The translations under genes were made by a program, and so were the position numbers. The notes under the pieces are model-generated. The model made no database searches. It was not told the DNA's origin and saw nothing but the letters and a program-made list of their open reading frames with translations. A stretch of 64,000 nt of DNA from PNNG01 sp046291695 (GTDB lineage: Bacteria > Bacteroidota > Bacteroidia > UBA7662), in the NCBI GenBank assembly GCA_046291695.1, contig JBKBSO010000011.1:1-64000 (forward strand), written 5' to 3'. This document shows positions 14,746 through 22,123 of this stretch, in pieces. The number at the start of each line of letters is the position of its first letter. Position 1 is the stretch's first letter.

Positions 14746-16215
14746 ATGAAACGAAGTTTATGGGGGTTCATCGCCATGGTTAGTGTTGCAGCGATGGCCG
14801 GCTATGCTGGAGGTAAGTTAAGTCAAGGAACCAAGGAGTTGGCCAGCCCGGATTCAGCGGCTCAAATTTGGACTTTGCCAGCGACGGCCACTGAGGAAGA
14901 TCCGAGCGTAATACGGGCTTACAACAATCAAAATGCTGCTTTTCCGTCAAGTTTCGTAGCTGCCTCAGAACGGAGTACACCTGCTGTGGTCTACATCAAA
15001 ACTACAAGTAATGCCCCGCAGCGTTCTTTTAATGATTGGTTTTTTGGGGATATTTTTGGTGGTGGTCGTCAGGATTTTGTTATTAATTCAGGATCAGGTG
15101 TCATTGTATCAGAAGACGGCTATATCGTCACCAACAACCATGTGGTTGAAAAAGCCGTCAAAATTGATGTAATTCTCACCAATAAGCAAACGTTTGAGGC
15201 TAAACTCATAGGCACTGACCCATCTACCGATCTGGCCCTTTTGAAAATTGAAGCATCAAAACTACCCAATATCCAATTTAGCAATTCCAACGCCGTTCGT
15301 GTAGGCGAATGGGTGTTGGCTGTAGGCAACCCATTTAATCTTACCAGTACGGTTACCGCCGGCATTGTAAGCGCTAAGGGTCGTAACCTTAACTTATTGA
15401 GCAATATGTTTCCCATCGAAAGCTTCATACAAACTGATGCAGCAATTAATCCAGGCAATTCGGGGGGAGCCTTGGTAAATCTAGATGGCAATTTGGTGGG
15501 TATCAATACAGCCATCATGTCGAGAACTGGAGCTTACAATGGCTATGGGTTTGCGATACCTTCAAACATTGTTCAAAAAGTGATGCGCGATTTAAAAGAA
15601 CATGGATCGGTTCAGAGGGCATTTTTTGGTGCCGATGTGATTGATATTGACGCACAAATTCAGCAAAAAGCCAAACTCAAATCACTCAAAGGCGTATATG
15701 TCAACAATGTAGCAAGTTATGGCCCTGCAAGAGAAGCGGGCATACAAGAAGGTGATGTAATAATAGAATTTAATCATGTTCCTATTAACAGTAAAGCCGA
15801 ATTCGATGAACAACTGAGTTACTTCCGGCCAGGTGAACGTAGTTCTCTGGTATATCAGCGTGAAGGAAAGTCAAACACGATCAATATCAAACTCACCAAT
15901 ACTGAAGGAACGCTTGAAATTCTACAAAACGAAGTACAACATTCAGCACGATTGGGGGCTGATTTTGAACCCATTGGCAAATTAGAACGTGATCGTCTTA
16001 ACCTTAAAGGTGGAGTTCGTATTTCAAATATCGGACAGGGGTATATAAGGAGACTCGGTTTACGAGAAGGTTTCATTATTACGCATATTAACAAAATTGA
16101 GATTACTTCTGTAGCTCAATGTATCGACCTGATTGAAAACATGAAGGGACAGGTGAGCTTGGAAGGCGTGGACAAAAATGGTCGAAAAGCTTTTTACTCC
16201 TATTATGCCTACTAA
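14746..16215 (+). CDS. HtrA/Deg-family periplasmic serine protease
   Basis: 489-aa S1C protease with an N-terminal signal or anchor (about 5-25). The catalytic triad is H132 (TNNHVV), D162 (STDLALLKI) and S239 (NPGNSGGALV). Two PDZ domains follow (about 275-380 and 390-485); the second is divergent. It should degrade or refold damaged envelope proteins. The ATG at 14746 gives a normal signal peptide. It is divergent from icd. A TATTTTCG sequence about 20 nt upstream resembles the -7 element. The protein of unknown function that follows (67-nt gap, with its own TATATTTA element) may be independent. Confidence 0.92.
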   Translation: MKRSLWGFIAMVSVAAMAGYAGGKLSQGTKELASPDSAAQIWTLPATATEEDPSVIRAYNNQNAAFPSSFVAASERSTPAVVYIKTTSNAPQRSFNDWFFGDIFGGGRQDFVINSGSGVIVSEDGYIVTNNHVVEKAVKIDVILTNKQTFEAKLIGTDPSTDLALLKIEASKLPNIQFSNSNAVRVGEWVLAVGNPFNLTSTVTAGIVSAKGRNLNLLSNMFPIESFIQTDAAINPGNSGGALVNLDGNLVGINTAIMSRTGAYNGYGFAIPSNIVQKVMRDLKEHGSVQRAFFGADVIDIDAQIQQKAKLKSLKGVYVNNVASYGPAREAGIQEGDVIIEFNHVPINSKAEFDEQLSYFRPGERSSLVYQREGKSNTINIKLTNTEGTLEILQNEVQHSARLGADFEPIGKLERDRLNLKGGVRISNIGQGYIRRLGLREGFIITHINKIEITSVAQCIDLIENMKGQVSLEGVDKNGRKAFYSYYAY

Positions 16216-16282
16216 AAGAATTTCATAAAAAACATGGTTTTTTTGTTAGCTATATTTAGCTTGCAAACAAATTCACTATCCT

Positions 16283-16921
16283 ATGTCTAAAAAACTATTT
16301 AGCCTTTCAGCCTTAATTATGGCTGGTATGCTGTTTGGCGCTGTTCAGTCAAATGCTCAAGATGTCACCGATCACTTCATTAAAACCGTTGTAGTAAAAG
16401 GTGGGAATGACGAAAATGTTATCTATGCACAGAAAGAACTGGTCAAGGAATCGAGCAAAGACAACAGTTCTTTCGAGATGGTTGCCGTTAAGAACCTTCA
16501 GTTTGGAGACAAAACCTTAATTATTGGCCGTCACCACATTCCCGCAACGCAAGCTATCAACGGAGAAGTAGCTGATTTGGAGTTCAATGTGATGTTGTCG
16601 GGTAAGGCTGAGGCCAAGTTTTATGCTGCCCGCTTCCCACAGGTAAGCTACCAGTACGTTACCCTTGACGCAAATGAAGTAAAAGATTTCCTCGAAAAAA
16701 TCAAACAGCTTCGCCAGAACTATATAGACAGCGATACCTTAAAGGTAAAACGCGAAACGCATTTTTATCAGTATCGTTTTAATCAAGAGGTAATGGTAAG
16801 CATGAGCTTAGGACGTGGGGGGAGCTCCGCCAAATATTTTGAATTGTGGATTAAAAATCGCTCATTTACCATCAATAGCGATAAATTCATTTTATACCTA
16901 ACTGAATTTTTGGAATACTAA
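16283..16921 (+). CDS. Secreted protein of unknown function
   Basis: 212 aa with a clear Sec signal peptide (MSKKLFSLSALIMAGMLFG..., cleavage near SNAQ at about residue 26). No domain is recognised. The mature part has mixed alpha/beta character, with a beta strand-rich middle and a helical segment near 130-150 (EVKDFLEKIKQLRQNY). It sits after the HtrA gene and ends before a terminator. A TATATTTA sequence 30 nt upstream suggests its own promoter. Likely periplasmic or surface exposed. Confidence 0.65.
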   Translation: MSKKLFSLSALIMAGMLFGAVQSNAQDVTDHFIKTVVVKGGNDENVIYAQKELVKESSKDNSSFEMVAVKNLQFGDKTLIIGRHHIPATQAINGEVADLEFNVMLSGKAEAKFYAARFPQVSYQYVTLDANEVKDFLEKIKQLRQNYIDSDTLKVKRETHFYQYRFNQEVMVSMSLGRGGSSAKYFELWIKNRSFTINSDKFILYLTEFLEY

Positions 16922-16940
16922 GAAGCCTCCAAATTTATAC

Positions 16941-16966
16941 AAAAGCAGTCTTTGTAAAAGGCTGCT
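16941..16966 (+). terminator. Terminator of the secreted protein gene
   Basis: AGCAGTC pairs with GGCTGCT (one G-U) and is followed by seven T residues, 19 nt after the stop. Confidence 0.75.
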
Positions 16967-16973
16967 TTTTTTA

Positions 16974-17213
16974 TTTATATCCGGCACTTTTATCTCGAAA
17001 GGAAAATTCCGTTTTCAATTATGGCTGCTTTGCTATGAAATGCTTACCCGAAACGGCAAACATTCTTTTGCATGTCAATCAGATTCATTATTAAAGGCAG
17101 CTTGGTGAGCACCGCTATTTCCTCAGCCTCGCATAGGTTCAGGGGGCGAACGCTGTTATTTACATGCTTATTATTAAAAGCAAGGCAAATTCAACCATAA
17201 ATATCAAATAGAA
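16974..17213. other. Intergenic region without recognised feature
   Basis: Between two terminators. I see no tRNA, tmRNA or SRP RNA signature. On the minus strand a 48-codon open stretch (ending near 17040) lacks a start codon and a ribosome-binding site. It could be a decayed gene fragment. Confidence 0.4.
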
Positions 17214-17244
17214 AAAGGCCGTTTCCTGGAAAGAAACGGCCTTT
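17214..17244 (-). terminator. Terminator of the floA operon
   Basis: A perfect 12-bp stem (17214-17225 with 17233-17244: AAAGGCCGTTTC and GAAACGGCCTTT) with a 7-nt loop, 21 nt after the floA stop. Confidence 0.85.
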
Positions 17245-17265
17245 ACTGCAATGAACAATTTTTGC

Positions 17266-18255
17266 TTATTCGTTGCCTTTTGATTTTCGTGTGCCTCCAG
17301 GCTTGGCAATGCTATCGCGCATTTCAGTATCTGCTTTAATATTCTGCATGCGGTAATAATCCATAATTCCCAATTGACCATTACGGAAGGCATCAGCCAT
17401 AGCGATAGGAATTTGGGCTTCTGCCTCAATTACTTTGGCTCTGGCTTCTTGGGCGAGGGCTACGTGTTCTTGTTCGAGGGCTACGGCCATAGCACGACGT
17501 TCTTCGGCACGTGCTTGGGCAATTTTTTTATCAGCTTCGGCCTGATCGGTTTGCAGCACGGCGCCAATATTTTTCCCTACATCTACATCGGCAATGTCAA
17601 TCGAGAGGATTTCAAAGGCCGTGCCTGCATCTAGGCCTTTGGAAAGCACTACTTTTGAAATTTGATCAGGATTTTCTAGTACCTGTTTATGATTTACGGC
17701 AGAGCCAATGGATGATACCACCCCTTCACCTACCCTCGCCAATATGGTTTCTTCACCAGCTCCACCTACCAGTTGCTTAATATTGGCTCGAACGGTCACC
17801 CGGGCTTTAGCAATCAATTGAATACCATCCTTAGCCACGGCTGCCACCGGTGGGGTGTCTATCACCTTAGGATTTACTGACATTTGAACCGCTTCAAACA
17901 CATCACGACCTGCAAGGTCGATGGCTGTAGCCGCTTTAAAGTCGAGGGCAATATTGGCTTTTTCTGCCGAAATCAGCGCCCGTATCACATTATTCACATG
18001 TCCTCCAGCCAAGTAATGCGTTTCGATTTCATTGGAGGAAACATTTAAACCTGCCTTGGTAGAAGTAATTAAGGCATTCACCACAATGCTTGGCGGGACC
18101 TTACGAATACGCATAAGAACCAAATCGAGGATGCTAATTTTTACTCCCGAAAAAACAGCCGTTATCCAGAGGTTTACTGGAATAAAGTACAAGAAGATGA
18201 ACAACAGGAAGACCACGCCACCTATTGCCAAGAGCATTAAAGTTAATTCTGACAT
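17266..18255 (-). CDS. floA: Flotillin-like protein FloA
   Basis: 329-aa membrane-associated scaffold protein. An N-terminal hydrophobic hairpin (about 5-45) anchors it. The SPFH-like domain follows (about 50-220; AGGHVNNVIRALISAEKAN). The C-terminal part has the Ala/Glu-rich coiled coil typical of flotillins (about 225-290, QARAEERRAMAVALEQEH). Flotillins organise membrane microdomains that gather signalling and secretion proteins. It is the last gene of a long minus-strand unit, 11 nt after nfeD, the usual partner of FloA. Confidence 0.93.
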   Translation of the reverse strand: MSELTLMLLAIGGVVFLLFIFLYFIPVNLWITAVFSGVKISILDLVLMRIRKVPPSIVVNALITSTKAGLNVSSNEIETHYLAGGHVNNVIRALISAEKANIALDFKAATAIDLAGRDVFEAVQMSVNPKVIDTPPVAAVAKDGIQLIAKARVTVRANIKQLVGGAGEETILARVGEGVVSSIGSAVNHKQVLENPDQISKVVLSKGLDAGTAFEILSIDIADVDVGKNIGAVLQTDQAEADKKIAQARAEERRAMAVALEQEHVALAQEARAKVIEAEAQIPIAMADAFRNGQLGIMDYYRMQNIKADTEMRDSIAKPGGTRKSKGNE

Positions 18256-18266
18256 ATTTTGATTAA

Positions 18267-18737
18267 TTAGTTACGTTTAACATATATTTTATTTCCATCA
18301 CGGTGGCTCACTATCACCGTTTCTCCTGCACCGGCCAATCCATTCAGTAATTCAACTTCCCGAACACGCTTGCCAAAACGAGCGGTACCTGTGGGACGCA
18401 AGGCACTTAGTGAAACCCCAACATCCCCCTTTTGTACAACCTCTTCTGAAGCTGGATCTTGGATATTCACTTTGCTATCAATGGATGATTTCAGTTCGAA
18501 ATTTTCCCAAAAACGCGATTTAAAACTTCTGATTAAAACAACAAGGCTCAGCACTAAAGTGAGTGCCAAAGTACTGTTACCGGCTAGCAATCCATATTCA
18601 TCGTACACAAACCAAACACCGAATCCAAGGAAAATCATTCCGGCTATCCCCAACACGGTAACTCCCGGAACAATAAAGAGTTCAGCGAACAAGAGCAAAA
18701 GCCCTAGGCTAATCAAAAAAATGATTGTGAGCATCAT
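18267..18737 (-). CDS. NfeD-family membrane protein
   Basis: 156 aa. It has three to four hydrophobic helices in the first 75 residues (IIFLISLGLLLLFAELFIVPG at the start) and a C-terminal OB-fold, NfeD-like domain (about 90-155; GDVGVSLSALRPTGTARFG). It is the short form, lacking the ClpP-like protease part of long NfeD. NfeD proteins act with flotillins; the gene is directly before floA (11-nt gap). Confidence 0.9.
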   Translation of the reverse strand: MMLTIIFLISLGLLLLFAELFIVPGVTVLGIAGMIFLGFGVWFVYDEYGLLAGNSTLALTLVLSLVVLIRSFKSRFWENFELKSSIDSKVNIQDPASEEVVQKGDVGVSLSALRPTGTARFGKRVREVELLNGLAGAGETVIVSHRDGNKIYVKRN

Positions 18738-18771
18738 GACGGTCTGAAATTACGCTTATTTCAGGCAAGAT

Positions 18772-19458
18772 TCAAGCATTCTTCAAGTGCTCATTTAATT
18801 TTTCTACTCCCTCAGCAGCTTTCGTACGTATAATATTAAAATCACTCATGTTGTAGCCTTCTTCAACAGCCGGGTCAATTAAGAATTTTGGAATTTCAGG
18901 GGCTGCCATAAAGGCCAAGCCAGCAGCCGGATACACCTGTAATGAGGTTCCAATCACCACAAAAATGTCTGCCTCTGACACCCATGAAGCCGCCTGATTC
19001 ATCAGTGGAACGGCTTCACCAAACCAAACAATATTAGGACGCCATTGACTGCCATCCGGTGCTAAGTCTCCCAAACGTATATCCTGAATATATGGCGCAC
19101 ATATAAATTCATCCTTACTAGAGCGCATTTCATTTAGTTTACCATGCAAATGCATCACTTTGGAGCTACCTGCTCTTTCGTGCAAATCGTCCACGTTTTG
19201 GGTAATTATATAAACATCATAATCAGCTTCGAGACTTGCCAATCCCAAGTGAGCAGCGTTTGGCATGGCTTGCTGTGCCGCCTTTCGGCGCATATTGTAA
19301 AACTCAAGGACCAAGGCTGGATTTAGATACCAACCATCGAGGGAGGCTACCTGCATCACATCATGTCCTTCCCAAAGCCCACCTGCATCTCGGAAGGTTG
19401 CCAAGCCACTTTCAGCACTAATTCCTGCCCCAGTTAACACAACCAATTTCTTTTTCAT
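18772..19458 (-). CDS. cobB: Class III (CobB-like) sirtuin, NAD-dependent deacylase
   Basis: 228 aa. NAD-binding motifs are visible (VLTGAGISAESGLATFRD, 7-24; TQNVDDLHERAG, 86-97) and the catalytic H105 (HLHGKL). Y54 and R57 (EFYNMRR) form the YxxR pair that in SIRT5 and CobB recognises succinyl or malonyl lysine, so desuccinylase activity is likely. The four zinc-binding cysteines of most sirtuins are missing: only one Cys is seen in that segment (about 120). It overlaps the NlpC-type gene start region by 4 nt and is followed by nfeD after 34 nt. Confidence 0.9.
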   Translation of the reverse strand: MKKKLVVLTGAGISAESGLATFRDAGGLWEGHDVMQVASLDGWYLNPALVLEFYNMRRKAAQQAMPNAAHLGLASLEADYDVYIITQNVDDLHERAGSSKVMHLHGKLNEMRSSKDEFICAPYIQDIRLGDLAPDGSQWRPNIVWFGEAVPLMNQAASWVSEADIFVVIGTSLQVYPAAGLAFMAAPEIPKFLIDPAVEEGYNMSDFNIIRTKAAEGVEKLNEHLKNA

Positions 19459-19964
19459 CTGATCCTCCTGGCGAAAAATTGTTGTTTGCTGTAATAGGCA
19501 TCATTCAAATGATCAATACGTACACCTTTGCTGGTTGAAGCATGCACAAATCGACCATTTTGCAAATAAACACCCACATGCGTCACTTTCTTGCTTCCAT
19601 TGAATGAAAAAAAAACCAAATCTCCTGTTTTAAGTCTGTTTTTTCCAATGCGTCGCGATTGGTCATGTAAACCTGAAGTAGTTCTACTCACCTCCATTTG
19701 ATACACTTCTCGATAAAGCTGAAAAATAAAACCCGAGCAATCAACACCCTGTTTAGAGCTACCTCCTAATCGATGAGGCACTCCATACCATGCATCGATA
19801 AAACGATACATAGCAAGCTGCGATTTTGGTGGACGTTCTCCAAGTTGACCTTCATATTTGTCTAACAACGCCTTATCAGCTTGTGCTGAAGTGCGCGTGG
19901 ATCGACTACTTCCACAGGAAATTAGAAAAAGACCAAATACACCAATTAATAAACATCGAAACAT
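19455..19964 (-). CDS. NlpC/P60-family lipoprotein (peptidoglycan hydrolase)
   Basis: 169 aa from the ATG at 19964; a TTG start at 20015 would add 17 residues but is less likely because it puts the lipoprotein signal far from the N terminus. Signal MFRCLLIGVFGLFLISCGSS has C17 as lipid anchor. The C40 peptidase domain has C76 (GVDCSGF), H129 (KVTHVGVY) and H141 (RFVHAST). It should cleave stem peptides of peptidoglycan from the periplasmic side. It sits between the cupin and sirtuin genes, overlapping the latter by 4 nt. Confidence 0.85.
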   Translation of the reverse strand: MFRCLLIGVFGLFLISCGSSRSTRTSAQADKALLDKYEGQLGERPPKSQLAMYRFIDAWYGVPHRLGGSSKQGVDCSGFIFQLYREVYQMEVSRTTSGLHDQSRRIGKNRLKTGDLVFFSFNGSKKVTHVGVYLQNGRFVHASTSKGVRIDHLNDAYYSKQQFFARRIR

Positions 19965-20015
19965 GCTCGAATATAAAGACCTGCTTGGCGTTGTTATACC
20001 ATATTTATCAACCAA

Positions 20016-20375
20016 TTAACCTTTCCTATGGGCCAAATCAAGGCTAAAAGCAGGAATACACACCGACCAATACTCAACTTCCTCATCAAAAGGATTACTG
20101 TATCGAACTTTTGAACCCTTTTCTACCAGAATGGCTTTACCGGCATCCAAAACCACCAGCTCGCCATCAATTTCAAACTGCTTACTTCCACGAATTACTA
20201 TGGTGATTTCGTCAAAATCTGGCATCTGTAGTGGTTCTGACCAGCCTGGCGGCGCGACCATATGCGCCAGACTAAAATTCGTATTTCGTGAACTGGCTCT
20301 TCCGAAATGTTCTTCGATGAGTTTGCCATCGGTGGTTGGTACCAGAAATGGTTTGTCAGTAATTCGATACGGCAT
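20016..20375 (-). CDS. Small cupin-domain protein
   Basis: 119 aa, one cupin beta-barrel (about 30-110: PPGWSEPLQMPDFDEITIVIRG and LVEKGSKVRYSNP regions). The usual metal-binding histidines are largely missing: the first motif has a D/E-rich sequence in place of HxH. So the metal role is uncertain. No signal peptide. Eleven nt after the M48 protease gene is on the same strand; it belongs to the long minus-strand unit. Function unknown. Confidence 0.8.
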   Translation of the reverse strand: MPYRITDKPFLVPTTDGKLIEEHFGRASSRNTNFSLAHMVAPPGWSEPLQMPDFDEITIVIRGSKQFEIDGELVVLDAGKAILVEKGSKVRYSNPFDEEVEYWSVCIPAFSLDLAHRKG

Positions 20376-20386
20376 TATTTGAAAAT

Positions 20387-21193
20387 TTAAGGCTGCCCGT
20401 ATTCCGAGGCAAATCTCTTTGCTACTGGAATATAATTTTTTAAATCTTTGATGCGCTGCTCATTGCTTGGGTGCGAGCTAACAAATACTGGGGGCTGAGC
20501 TCCACCACTTAAAGCAGCCATACGTTCCCAAAATTCCGGTGCCTTATCTGGATTAAAGCCTGCCATGGCCATAAATACCAACCCAAGTCTATCCGCTTCG
20601 GTTTCATGCTTACGGCTAAAAGGCAAAAGTACTCCTACAGTTGCCCCGGCACCATAGGCTTGCATAAATAAATTCTGCGTGGCTTCGGGCTGACTACTGG
20701 TAGCTACCGACAAGGCTACAGCACCCATTTGTGCCATCAAACCCTGACTCATTCGCTCATTTCCGTGTTGAGCTACAGCGTGCGCCACCTCATGCCCCAT
20801 TACCACGGCTAATCCATCATCATCTAAGCAAACGGGCAATATGCCCGAATAGAATACTACTTTTCCGCCTGGCATGCACCAGGCATTTACTGTTGGATCA
20901 TCAACCAAGGTAAATTCCCAGGCAAAGTCCTTGAGTTTATCCTCCATTTTATTTTTACGGTAAAAATGCTCAACCGCAGCAGCAATTTGCTGGCCTATAC
21001 GTTCAACCCGCTGAGCATCTTGAGTCCCTTTAAGTACCTTAGCATCAGCCAAAAATTTACGGTACTCCTGTTCACTCATATTTACCAATTCCGATTCACG
21101 TATAAGGGTCATTTGCTTTCGACCGGTAATGGGCACTTTTTTGCAGGCACTAAGACCTAAACACAAGAGTGAAATAAACCAAATTATTCTCAT
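20387..21193 (-). CDS. M48-family metalloprotease, lipoprotein
   Basis: 268 aa from the ATG at 21193, 1 nt after the clpS stop; an upstream GTG at 21211 would overlap clpS. The signal peptide has lipobox LSAC (C17). The zinc site is H134-E135-x-x-H138 (VMGHEVAHAV), with the third ligand in ETEADRLG (about 190). It resembles the YggG/LoiP and BepA family of periplasmic proteases that act in outer-membrane quality control. The TPR domain of BepA is absent. It lies among genes for envelope and proteolysis functions. Confidence 0.88.
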   Translation of the reverse strand: MRIIWFISLLCLGLSACKKVPITGRKQMTLIRESELVNMSEQEYRKFLADAKVLKGTQDAQRVERIGQQIAAAVEHFYRKNKMEDKLKDFAWEFTLVDDPTVNAWCMPGGKVVFYSGILPVCLDDDGLAVVMGHEVAHAVAQHGNERMSQGLMAQMGAVALSVATSSQPEATQNLFMQAYGAGATVGVLLPFSRKHETEADRLGLVFMAMAGFNPDKAPEFWERMAALSGGAQPPVFVSSHPSNEQRIKDLKNYIPVAKRFASEYGQP

Positions 21194-21194
21194 A

Positions 21195-21515
21195 TCATTC
21201 AATAATAGCACTTAATCCTTCTTCCAGTAAAGCTTCACACTTCGGACGTAACTCATCAAAACATCCTGTTTTCACTTGACACTTTCCTTTATAGTGAGTG
21301 ATCCAGGCGCACTGCTCTGCCTGTATCGTACTATGTCCACAATATTTCACTAAACAGTTAATTACATGATCGAATGTATTTACATGGTCGTTATAAAGCA
21401 CTATCGACAATAGCTCGTCTTCGCGTTCAAGCACATCTGATTCAACCTGCGGTCGAATCTTGGGGTTAGAGGCTCCTTTTGGAGGAAAATATGTGTATGG
21501 CTTTTTCATCTCCAT
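21195..21515 (-). CDS. clpS: ClpS adaptor of ClpA/ClpC protease
   Basis: 106-aa adaptor that brings N-end-rule substrates to the Clp AAA+ unfoldase. The conserved core starts near residue 36 (LLSIVLYNDHVNTFDHVI), and the rest matches the fold length, ending in EALLEEGLSAIIE. The N-terminal tail is longer than in E. coli. The first 50 nt overlap the end of plsY in another frame, so the first codon is uncertain (ATG at 21515 or 21509). clpC, its likely partner, is 8 kb upstream in the same orientation. Confidence 0.82.
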   Translation of the reverse strand: MEMKKPYTYFPPKGASNPKIRPQVESDVLEREDELLSIVLYNDHVNTFDHVINCLVKYCGHSTIQAEQCAWITHYKGKCQVKTGCFDELRPKCEALLEEGLSAIIE

Positions 21516-22110
21516 TCAACAATCTACGGATATTTTTTCGATGCGTATACAAAATTAAACTAAACTGAAGCAATGCAAAAACGACCATGGCCGTGCGTTC
21601 ATCTTTGAAAACCAATAATATAAGTACCGCAAAGGCTAAAGATGCAGCCATACTGCCCAAAGACACATAATTCCAAACACCATAAATCACTACAAACACC
21701 AAAAAACTTATTCCCGCCGCTGGAGGGTGCAGACCGATAATCATGCCGAACATGGTTGCTACTCCTTTTCCTCCTCTAAAACTTGCAAATACCGGAAACA
21801 AATGACCTAGCACGGCTAAAGAGCCACAAACAACCTTAGTAAGCACAAAAAAGCTGGTATCGCGGGCTAGTAAATCGGGATACAAGTGTATAAGGGAAGT
21901 AGCTGTAAAGCCCTTCAAAATATCAATCAGCAGGACAGGAAAAGCCGCTCTTCGTCCCAACACACGATATGTATTGGTGGCACCGGCATTATGGCTCCCA
22001 TGGTCCCTAACATCAATGCCATAAAACAACTTTCCTAACCAAACTGCCGTTGGTATAGAACCCAATAAATATGCTGCCAAATAAAATGGAAGTACTTCTG
22101 AAACAAACAT
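21466..22110 (-). CDS. plsY: Acyl-phosphate:glycerol-3-phosphate acyltransferase PlsY
   Basis: 214-aa inner-membrane protein with several hydrophobic helices. The conserved motifs are visible: LLGSIPTAVWLGK near 15-28, SHNAGATNTYRVLG (about 37-50), and FRGGKGVATMFGM (about 108-120). It makes lysophosphatidate, the first step of phospholipid synthesis. The C-terminal 16 codons overlap clpS in a different frame. Confidence 0.92.
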   Translation of the reverse strand: MFVSEVLPFYLAAYLLGSIPTAVWLGKLFYGIDVRDHGSHNAGATNTYRVLGRRAAFPVLLIDILKGFTATSLIHLYPDLLARDTSFFVLTKVVCGSLAVLGHLFPVFASFRGGKGVATMFGMIIGLHPPAAGISFLVFVVIYGVWNYVSLGSMAASLAFAVLILLVFKDERTAMVVFALLQFSLILYTHRKNIRRLLNGDEKAIHIFSSKRSL

Positions 22111-22123
22111 CTTAATCTAAATC

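Noticed and set aside
16974..17213. tmRNA, SRP RNA or a short gene in the gap after the secreted protein
   Set aside because: No cloverleaf or SRP core sequence, and the open minus-strand stretch has no start codon or ribosome-binding site.
18772..19458. Sirtuin as part of an anti-phage defence system
   Set aside because: No TIR, nuclease or other defence partner is adjacent, and the YxxR class III pattern fits a metabolic deacylase.
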